NCBI RefSeq assembly: GCF_009649845.1
Contig: NZ_WJIE01000023.1
Location: 1 to 64,000, forward strand
Direction: 5' to 3'
DNA: 64,000 nt
Source: Polyangium spumosum
GTDB lineage: Bacteria > Myxococcota_A > Polyangia > Polyangiales > Polyangiaceae
The notes beneath the pieces are model-generated. The model saw only the letters and a list, made by a program, of their open reading frames with translations, had not been told where the DNA came from and searched no databases. Positions 55,985-64,000 of this stretch are shown in pieces; within the stretch, counting starts at the first letter, position 1; every line of letters starts with the position of its first letter. A program made the position numbers and the translations under genes.

Positions 55985-58900
55985 TCAGAGGGTCCAGACG
56001 TAGGTGCCGGGCTGGCTGTCGACGCCTTCGGGGGCCTTGGCCCCGGGATCGAAGCGGCAGGTCATCGGGCGGTGCTCGATCACGAAGGTCGGCTGGGTCG
56101 CGGGTTTTCCGGCCGCAGGTGGAGGTTGCGGCTTCGGGGGCGCAGGGCGGAAGACCCAGCCCTGCGCGAGGTCGCCGCCGAGGACGGCGACCACGGGGAC
56201 GCGGCCGAGGCCGATCGCCTCCCACGCCGCGACACAAGGCGCGTCCTTGGTCCCGTGGAGGACGAGGCCGGCAGAGAGCAGGGTGATGGGCTCGGTGAGC
56301 GGGGGTTTTTTCGCCGGGGACTCGCTCACGAGGACCGGGTGGCGGCGGCCGGGGTACATGGGATCGCGGCCGAGGAAGGCGTGCGCGGCGAAGCGCGGCG
56401 TCGCGCGGCGCTCGTCCGGTGTGCAGGCGCGCGGCGGGTCGGGCAGGTCGAACGGCGTGGGGACGATCGTGGCGGGGCCGAAGCTGCCGTCGCTGCGGAA
56501 GGGGTGGAACGAGGCCGCGGCGAAGCCCGCGCGTGGCTCGCTGTAGACCACGAGGTCGCCGAGCGTCGTGCTGCCGAGGTAGCTCCAGTCGCTCCGCGCG
56601 AGCCGCGCGCCGTCGTCCGTCGAGCCCGGCCCGAGGGACATCGCGGCCGTGGACCAGGCGCCGCCTTCACCCTGGCGCGCGAGCAGGAAGGTGAGCGGGC
56701 CGGTGTCGTCGTCGTCGACGCTGGCGACCGCGAGCGGCTGACCCCCGGCGAGCACGGCGTCCGTGCGGATGTCGGTGACGTCCTTCGGCAGGAGCTTGGT
56801 CCACAGGGGATACGGGAACGTCCTGCGTTTGCCCTTCGGATCGAGCAGGAACGTGAGAGCGTCGCGGGACTCGGGGGCGTGGGGCCGGAAGAACAACGCG
56901 CCCGGCGTGACCGAGATGAGCGCCGTATCGAGGCGAAAGCGAGCGCCGTCGGCCTTGACGTCTCCGTCCTTGAACACGCCCGCGTCGGGGAGGCGAACCT
57001 TGGCGGTGGTGCCGTCCATGAAGTTCTCCCAGGCGAGCTCGATGTCGCGCATGGGGCCCGAGGCGCGTGGGCCTTCGGCCGATTTCTGCGGCGGCAAGCG
57101 CACGCGCGCGACGGCGTACCCTTCCATCTGGTGCGAGACGTCCATCGCGACCTCGGCGCCCGCGGGCGCGCGTCCGAGGAGCGAACGCGTCGTCACGCGC
57201 GCCTCGCCTTGACCACGCTCGGGGCCGAGCGCAGCCGTCACGTTCACGGCGCCCGTGCGGGGATCGAACGAGAGCACGGACCAGAGAGCGCGTCCGCGCG
57301 CGAGCTGATCGACGCCGGGCAGCCCGAGCGCGTGGATGGGATCGACGTCCTCGATACGCGCCCAGTTCACGCGCGGATCGAGCTCGCAGACGATGGGCGT
57401 GCGCGGCGAAGGGACGCGGCGCTGCTCGGAGGGGCGCTCCGGCGGCGAGCGGAAAGCTTCGACCTGCCCGTTCCATCCGACGCGGCTCATCGTGTCGCCG
57501 ACGAGGCAACCGGCGCTGCTGCAGACGAGCGTGAGCGGCCCCGAGCCGATCTCGCGCGCGAGGCTCTGCGTGGCGGGGATCTCGGCCCACGTCGCGCCGC
57601 CGTCGAGCGACTCCCACGCGCCGATCGTCTCTCCGTCATCGCGCCTCTCGCGGATCGAAAACGCGACCGCGTGCCGGCCCGCGCCGCCGACGAGCCCTGG
57701 ATCCACCGGCGGGCGCGCGGCGCCGAGCAGACGGCCATCGTCGTCGGTCGTGACGTACACGAGCCCGCGCGGCGTGAGCAACGTGAGGCCCACGGTGCCG
57801 TCGTCGCCGGGCCGAAGCGCGGAGGGATCCCGCGGATCGAGCTCGGCGTCGGTCTCCTCCTCGGGGACCTCGTGACCCTCCTCGAACGTGCCGCTCTCGT
57901 CACCCCGCACGCGCGACACGTCGAGCGCGCGTTCGCTGAAGGCCTCGCCGCCGTCGTGCGACACGTAGAGCGCGAGCATGTCGTCCTTGCCGCGGCGCGC
58001 GAGGAAGTACGCCGAGCGGCCGTCGATGGAGAACGCAGGCGAGACCGGCGCGCCCGCGAGGGGTGGTGTCGCCGCGACCGTGGCCACGAGCTTGCCACCC
58101 TCGCGGCGCACGAGCATCGGCGCGCCGTGGCCACATCCGCTCGATCCGCCGGCGGCGCCGTGGGCCTTGCACGCGCCCGTGACGAGCGCGCTCCCCTCGC
58201 TGGAGACGGTGATGGAGGTGAACGCCTCGTCCGTGTGGAGCGTGAGCGGCTCGCTGAAATGCTCGCCGCCGTCGTCGCTCGTTCGCACGAGGATGACGCT
58301 CTCGTCGTCGGCTCCCTTCATGCAACCGAGCGCCACGTGACGGCCGCGCGCGCCGAGCTTCATGCTCGTGCACGTGCTCGTGCCGGGGAGGCGCTTCGGC
58401 GCGAGCGGGCCTTCGAGGGGGCCCGTCAGCAAGGCGTAGTCCTCGCCCTCGGCGGGGAGCGCGACCTCGACGTAACGAAAACCGTCGAGCACGGCGCGGC
58501 CCTCGAGCACCGCGCTCGCCGAGGGCGCGTACGAGGTCTCGAGCGTGATCGAGCCCGGTCCCGTGGTGATGGCCTCGTCGCGCCGCGCGAACGCCGGGCT
58601 CGCCTGCGGATCCCACACGAGGATCCCGAGCAGGCCCTCCACGGCGAGTTTTCCTTCCGCGGTGCGCCCGACACGACGCGCGCCGATGCGCGCAGCGTCC
58701 TTCGCGGGCCTCCACGTCTTGCCATCGTCGCTCGTCAGCAGCGCCTCCGGGAACGCGAGCGCGAGCGCGCGACCGTCGTCCCCTACGGCGACGTCGAAGA
58801 CGCGCTCCGTGATCGCCACGCGCCTCCACGTCGGCCCCTCGTCGAGGTGGAAGAGCTCTCCGCTCGCCGTCGCGCCGAGCACCGTGCGCCCTCCGCTCTC

Positions 58901-59358
58901 GATCCGCGTGAACCGCGCGGGTGCGGCGATCGTGCGTCGGAGCGGCGCGAGCGGGCCTTCGGCCTCGTAGATGCGCCCGCTCCGTCCCACGAACAGCCAC
59001 GCCTTTCCTTGCGACGTGATGCCCACGATCGGCTCGGGCGCCACGTCCGGCGCGGCTTCGGCGCGCCCGAGGCACGTCGTCGTGGCGCCGGTCCTCGTGG
59101 CGCGCGCCGCGCGGAAGCGGTGCCCTTCCGCCGTGGCGAGCAGGCAGCTTCCATCCTCGAGCGCGAGCGTGGCCGTGGCCGACGCGGGCATCGGCGGGTG
59201 GAACGACCAGCGCGCGGGGGAGACGAAGGGCGGCGGCGGGGGCTCGGTGGTGGATGCCGGCGGCGCTTGGGGGCGCGTGGCGGGCGGGGGCTCGCCGGCT
59301 CCGCATCCCGCGGCGAGGAGGCTTCCGCCGAGGAACGTGAAGGCGCGCGAGCGGAAGG

Positions 59359-59362
<4 letters not shown>
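55985..59362 (-). CDS. Large BNR/sialidase-type beta-propeller lipoprotein
   Basis: The 1125-residue protein has a lipoprotein signal (LLAAGC, Cys about 20) and a Pro-rich linker. A long beta-rich region follows, with repeated BNR/Asp-box-like units (LLTSDDGKTW, RTSDDGGEHF, YVSHDGGEAF, WESLDGGATW). Such repeats form propellers used in binding or glycan contact; no sialidase active-site set is seen. The C-terminal 300 residues are less repetitive, with a Pro-rich segment near the end. Its ATG overlaps the upstream gene by four bases. Confidence 0.75.
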
Positions 59363-60552
<1,190 letters not shown>

Positions 60553-60553
60553 T

Positions 60554-61045
60554 CTAGCGCGCTTTGGCCATCGTCACGACCTTCCCGCGCGCGAGGTCCA
60601 CGGCGCTCACGATCTGCTGTGCGCCGAGCTCGGGCGCGAGCCACGCCGCGGCCAGATCCACCGAATGGAAGACCCTGTGCGGGAACGGCAGCTTCGCCAC
60701 GAGCTGCAGGCCCGTGGCCACGCCTCGCACGAGCGCGCCTCGGAAACCGCCGCCTTCGAAGCACACGGCGGAGCGCCGGATCCGCTTCCCCGTGGCGCCC
60801 ATGGCCAGGGCGGTGATCGCGTCGCTCACCTCCTGCGAGGGCAAGGGCGCGTTCTCCGCCACGATCGTCAAGCACGACACCCCGTCCGGGTATTTCTTCT
60901 CCAGGAGCTCGAACGCCTTCCGGCACGCGGCCACGGCCGAGAGCGTGGTCTCGCGCTCGAAGACGAGGAGGATCACCCGGTGAAAGACGGCCACCACGTG
61001 GTCCTTCGTGGCCTCGATGGTGATGAGGGAGAGTGCGTCCCGCAT
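60554..61045 (-). CDS. Conserved hypothetical protein, 163 residues
   Basis: The soluble protein has no signal peptide or membrane segment. It has a mixed alpha/beta pattern (ITIEATKDHVVAVFHRVILLVF, then a helix, then VSCLTIVAENA), loosely like SpoIIAA/STAS folds or related myxobacterial DUF proteins. I do not recognise the family. It is the first gene of an operon with two propeller lipoproteins. TAGACA lies seven bases before its ATG and no Shine-Dalgarno is visible. Confidence 0.55.
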   Translation of the reverse strand: MRDALSLITIEATKDHVVAVFHRVILLVFERETTLSAVAACRKAFELLEKKYPDGVSCLTIVAENAPLPSQEVSDAITALAMGATGKRIRRSAVCFEGGGFRGALVRGVATGLQLVAKLPFPHRVFHSVDLAAAWLAPELGAQQIVSAVDLARGKVVTMAKAR

Positions 61046-61052
61046 GCGAGTT

Positions 61053-61058
61053 TGTCTA
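61053..61058 (-). promoter_or_regulatory. Candidate leaderless -10 element (TAGACA)
   Basis: TAGACA on the minus strand lies seven bases before the ATG at 61045. It is a weak match to TAnnnT but close in spacing to the other leaderless candidates. Confidence 0.3.
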
Positions 61059-61252
61059 AACGGATCCCCTGCGGGCGGCAACGGGGGTGATTGGGGGGCA
61101 CGAATTTGGTGACGCTCCTGGCTCTGGGCGGACGAGCTCGGCGCGCGCGTGCCCCCGCTGCAATCGCGCCTCGTCGGACCGCGGCAGAAGCAGGCCCCGG
61201 CCGAGGCCTGAGCTCGCTGGCGTTTGTCCCCGCCTTCGCGCATGATCCACCC

Positions 61253-61828
61253 ATGAGCAGCGCCGCCCGCGAGACGAAGCCCGCCACGTACGCCGACCTG
61301 GAGGCGCTCCCGCCCGGCGTGAAGGGCGAGATCATCGAGGGGGTCCTCTACACGCAGCCCCGCCCGCGCGGCGGGCACGCCAGGGTCTCGTCGTCGCTCG
61401 GCCATGACATCTTCGGTCCCTTCGACAGGGGCATCGGCGGTCCTGGCGGCTGGTGGATCCTCATCGAGCCGGGGATCGAACTCCCGAACAGCCCCGAGGT
61501 CGCGCCGGACATCGCCGGCTGGCGCCGCGAGCGTTTGCCCGAGGTGCCAGCGGAGGGGCCCATCACGGTCGTACCCGATTGGGTCTGCGAGATCCTCTCG
61601 CCCTCGAATCGCAAATACGATCTCCGCATCAAGTTCCCATTTTATGCCAAGGTCGGCGTCGCCTACCTCTGGGTCGTCGACCCGCCCGAGCGGACGGTCC
61701 AGGTGAAGAAACTCATCAACGGCCATTTCACCGACATCGCCGTCTTCGCCGACGACGAGCTCCTCCGCGCCGAACCCTTCGACGCCGTCGAGATCGCCCT
61801 CGCGCCCCTCTGGTTTCGCGGCCCGTAG
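61253..61828 (+). CDS. Uma2-family (DUF820) putative endonuclease
   Basis: The 191-residue protein has the DUF820 pattern: EIIEGVLYTQPRPRGGH, PGIELPNSPEVAPDIAGWRRER (PD motif) and DWVCEILSPSNRKYDLRIKFPFYAKVGVAYLWVVDP. This is a PD-(D/E)XK nuclease fold, with Asp, Glu and Lys in place. Uma2 genes are numerous in cyanobacteria and myxobacteria; their role is unknown. No toxin or antitoxin neighbour is seen. ATG at 61253. Confidence 0.82.
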   Translation: MSSAARETKPATYADLEALPPGVKGEIIEGVLYTQPRPRGGHARVSSSLGHDIFGPFDRGIGGPGGWWILIEPGIELPNSPEVAPDIAGWRRERLPEVPAEGPITVVPDWVCEILSPSNRKYDLRIKFPFYAKVGVAYLWVVDPPERTVQVKKLINGHFTDIAVFADDELLRAEPFDAVEIALAPLWFRGP

Positions 61829-61849
61829 GGAACAGGACCAGCTCGCGGC

Positions 61850-62494
61850 TCACCGCGGCTTCTTGGCGACGAGGAACGCGACGATCTTCTCGGCGCCGAC
61901 GTCGGGACCGGTCACGTCGACGAAGCCGGCCCGCTCGACCTCCCGCACGAGGGTCTTTCGGGAGACGATCTTCACCGTCGGCGCCTTGCCGAGCCAGCGC
62001 ATGACGCGGAGCAGCGGGGCATAAGGCACCCAGGTGTCGCCGAGGCAAACGGTGGACGAGACGAAGAGCCCACCGGGCCGGAGCAGGTGATGGATCCGGG
62101 CCAGCGCGGCGTCACGATCCTCCACGAGGTGGAGCAGGCTGTAGGCACAGATGCCGTCGAGGCTCCCTTCCTCGAGCGCCGTGAAGCCCTCGTCGAAGGG
62201 GCCGGTGTGAAACGTCACGTTCTCGGCACGCTGGGCGGCGGCCTTGCCGTTGGCGATGCGGATCATCTCGCTCGAGAGGTCGAGCCCGTGGACGTGGGCG
62301 CAGCTCGACGCGAGGCGCAAGGCCAGCGATCCGGTCCCGCAGCCGATGTCGAGCACGACGTGGTCGGGCTGCATGAGCGACCTGGTGATCGCGATCTTGC
62401 GCTCGAAGGCGTCGGGGTTGGCGACGGGCTTGCGCGCGTAGCCGTCGGCGGCCTTGTTCCAGAAGGTGGCGTTCGTCCGGGTGGTTGCGGTCAT
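61850..62494 (-). CDS. Class I SAM-dependent methyltransferase
   Basis: The 214-residue protein has SAM motif I VLDIGCGTG (about 47-55), an acidic loop in VHGLDLSSEM, and GICAYSLLHLVEDRDAAL. It resembles UbiE/COQ5-like small-molecule methyltransferases. The substrate is unknown. The ATG at 62494 lies 10 bp after the LysR regulator stop, so they are probably co-transcribed. It converges on the Uma2 gene. Confidence 0.82.
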   Translation of the reverse strand: MTATTRTNATFWNKAADGYARKPVANPDAFERKIAITRSLMQPDHVVLDIGCGTGSLALRLASSCAHVHGLDLSSEMIRIANGKAAAQRAENVTFHTGPFDEGFTALEEGSLDGICAYSLLHLVEDRDAALARIHHLLRPGGLFVSSTVCLGDTWVPYAPLLRVMRWLGKAPTVKIVSRKTLVREVERAGFVDVTGPDVGAEKIVAFLVAKKPR

Positions 62495-62504
62495 GCGCCT
62501 CAGT

Positions 62505-63452
62505 TTACGAAGGCCGAGCCGGGCCGTCCGATGCGATTTCGGGACGGCCGGGTGCATCCGTGCACCACCCCTCGCCTGTGAAAAGCCCGGCGTGGCGTCG
62601 CATGGCGTCGGCGATGCATGCGCGCGTCGCGCGGAACCGCGCGTTGTCACGCAGATCGGGGTGGCTGAGGAGCCAGAGGTCGGCCATGTGGCGGAGATCG
62701 GGCCGCGCCAGACGGCGCAGCGCGGGCTCGCGGTCGCCGACGTAGGTTGGCAACATCACGAGCCCGAGGCCCTCGCAGGCGGCCCGGACCACGAGCTCGA
62801 ATGTCGAGAAGGCGCCCCAGGCCGGGACGTGCGGGTAGCTCGAGTCGGCGATCAGGACCTCCTGCATTTTACGATCGTCGAACGAGATCCACCGCGGCTC
62901 GGTGCCGTCGAGCTCCGGGGCGAGGCGCTCGGCGTGGACGGTCGCGACGTAACTCGCGATGGTCACAGGCGCGAGCTTGATCCCGATCAGGTGCTCGGGC
63001 GGCTGTGCGCCGCGGCTCAGGGCGCGGATGGCGACGTCTGCCTCTCGCTTGGACAGATCGAAGGGGCGGCTGTCGACGGTGAAGCTCAGCTCGACCTCGG
63101 GATAGGCGCGACAGAACCGGGTCAGCTCGCGAAGCAGGACATCGGCGAGGTAGTTGTCGCAGCAGGTCAGCGCCACCTCGCCGCAGAGGCGCTCGTCCTG
63201 CCCGACCAGGCCGCGCTCGAGCGCCGCCATCTCGTGCTCGATCCGCTCGGCGCTGGCGAGCATCTGGAGGCCGGCCTCGGTCAGCGTGTAGCCGTCCCGG
63301 CTCCGGTCGAACAGCCGCGCGGCGAGCCGCGCCTCGAGGCCATCGACCCGCCGCGCCACCGTCGAGTGGCTCACCCCCAGCGAGGCGCCCGCGGCCCGGA
63401 TCGAGCCCGAGCGAGCGAGCGCGAGGAAGTGCCGGACGTCGTCCCAGTCCAT
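62505..63452 (-). CDS. LysR-family transcriptional regulator
   Basis: The 315-residue regulator has an N-terminal winged helix (1-60; FLALARSGSIRAAGASLGVSHSTVARRVDGLE) and a LysR substrate-binding domain (about 88-290). It is divergent from the acyl-CoA ligase gene with 115 bp between, the classic LysR arrangement, and co-directional with a methyltransferase gene. TAGGAC lies six bases before its ATG. Confidence 0.88.
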   Translation of the reverse strand: MDWDDVRHFLALARSGSIRAAGASLGVSHSTVARRVDGLEARLAARLFDRSRDGYTLTEAGLQMLASAERIEHEMAALERGLVGQDERLCGEVALTCCDNYLADVLLRELTRFCRAYPEVELSFTVDSRPFDLSKREADVAIRALSRGAQPPEHLIGIKLAPVTIASYVATVHAERLAPELDGTEPRWISFDDRKMQEVLIADSSYPHVPAWGAFSTFELVVRAACEGLGLVMLPTYVGDREPALRRLARPDLRHMADLWLLSHPDLRDNARFRATRACIADAMRRHAGLFTGEGWCTDAPGRPEIASDGPARPS

Positions 63453-63458
63453 GGGTTG

Positions 63459-63464
63459 GTCCTA
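63459..63464 (-). promoter_or_regulatory. Candidate leaderless -10 element (TAGGAC) before the LysR gene
   Basis: TAGGAC on the minus strand ends exactly six bases before the ATG at 63452, with no Shine-Dalgarno. It lacks the final T of TAnnnT. Confidence 0.35.
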
Positions 63465-63567
63465 GCAGCCGCGGGTGAGCTCGGCGAAGGGCAGTACCGC
63501 GGGGCCGGCGCCAACCTGCCTAGAAACGCCTTGCTCGCCCGCGCCCCCTCGTCGCACCATCCGGCGC

Positions 63568-64000
63568 ATGGAGCGACCCTTCGAGATCCCCGAAGACCTC
63601 AACATGGCCGACTGGTTCCTCCGCGCGCGCCTGCGCGAGGGCCACGGTGATCGTGTTGCCATCCTCGCGGGCGATCGGCGCCTCACCTACGCCGACGTCG
63701 ATCACCTCGCTTCTCGTTTCGGCCACGTCCTCCGGGGTCTCGGCGTTCATCCCGAAGAGCGCGTCATCGTCGCCCTGCCCGACATCCCCGAGTTCGCGGG
63801 CGCCTTCTTCGGCACCCTCGCCATCGGCGGCGTCGTCGTCATGGTGAATTGCCACCTCAAGCCCGACGAGATCGCCTACTTCTACGATTACACGCGCGCC
63901 GCCGTGGCGGTCGTCCACGCCGATCACCTCGCCGCGTTCGTCGAGGCCACGAAGGGCGCGCGGCACCTCCGCCGCATCCTCGTCGTCGGCGGCGGAGAGA
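63568..64000 (+). CDS. Acyl-CoA ligase (ANL family), 3' truncated by the window end
   Basis: The first 144 residues are present: LNMADWFLRARLREGHGDRVAIL, RLTYADVDHLASRFGHVLRGLGV and HPEERVIVALPDIPEFAGAFFG. This is the N-terminus of an AMP-forming ligase, in the style of benzoate-CoA ligases. The AMP-binding core lies beyond the window, so the substrate is unknown. It diverges from the LysR gene, which may control it. Confidence 0.8.
   Translation, partial: MERPFEIPEDLNMADWFLRARLREGHGDRVAILAGDRRLTYADVDHLASRFGHVLRGLGVHPEERVIVALPDIPEFAGAFFGTLAIGGVVVMVNCHLKPDEIAYFYDYTRAAVAVVHADHLAAFVEATKGARHLRRILVVGGGE

Overview
The window looks like chromosomal DNA of a very GC-rich Myxococcota bacterium, most likely from the Polyangiales. 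This rests on the strong GC bias (which also creates long empty antisense frames), a protease with a MYXO-CTERM-type tail, many FHA-domain signalling proteins including an FHA-sigma54 activator, a TonB-domain/TonB-dependent-receptor fusion, and many large lipoproteins. No phage, insertion sequence or CRISPR array was seen.

Layout. 1-720: the 3' end of a 23S rRNA gene and two identical 5S genes in tandem, each with its own terminator. 909-6016: a peptidoglycan glycosyltransferase with a large extra N-terminal region, tadA downstream of its substrate tRNA-Arg(ACG), a P460-type heme lipoprotein, and a divergently transcribed PDZ-thioredoxin. 6027-16234: a CoxE-like VWA protein, an acyl-CoA carboxylase beta subunit, a subtilisin, a CAP-domain lipoprotein, a GH3 hexosaminidase, hutI and an FHA-sigma54 activator. 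16379-24102: an acyl-CoA dehydrogenase, RecQ, an amidase, a YqiA-like hydrolase and a PAS-STAS regulator. 24177-28000: two translationally coupled propeller lipoproteins, the second carrying two heme c motifs. 28086-29758: a KGG stress protein and a small-sensor/STAS pair.

29818-42045 is a co-directional run on the minus strand. It holds a zinc-ribbon/Pro-rich/FHA protein, a VWA-TM-FHA protein, a tail-anchored PP2C phosphatase, an ABCG-type transporter with three FHA-like modules, the TonB-domain/TonB receptor fusion, a lipoprotein and a small zinc ribbon. It reads as an envelope system controlled by phosphothreonine, but the kinase is not in view. 42377-46338 is the housekeeping block rpmH-rnpA-yidD-yidC-jag plus rplS. 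46651-49474 encodes an OmpA/TSP3 porin-like protein, a Cys-rich lipoprotein and a PEGA protein.

51615-55773 is a tight four-gene operon: fatty acyl-AMP ligase, CFAS-like methyltransferase, acyl carrier protein and ketosynthase. It could activate a fatty acid, load it on its own ACP, modify it by SAM chemistry and condense it further. The methyltransferase appears to have lost two canonical bicarbonate ligands, so this is the best candidate here for an undescribed pathway. 55985-61045 holds two large propeller lipoproteins and a small unknown protein. 61253-64000 holds a Uma2 protein, a methyltransferase, a LysR regulator and the start of an acyl-CoA ligase.

Several starts have a TAnnnT-like hexamer exactly six bases upstream and no Shine-Dalgarno, which suggests leaderless mRNAs.
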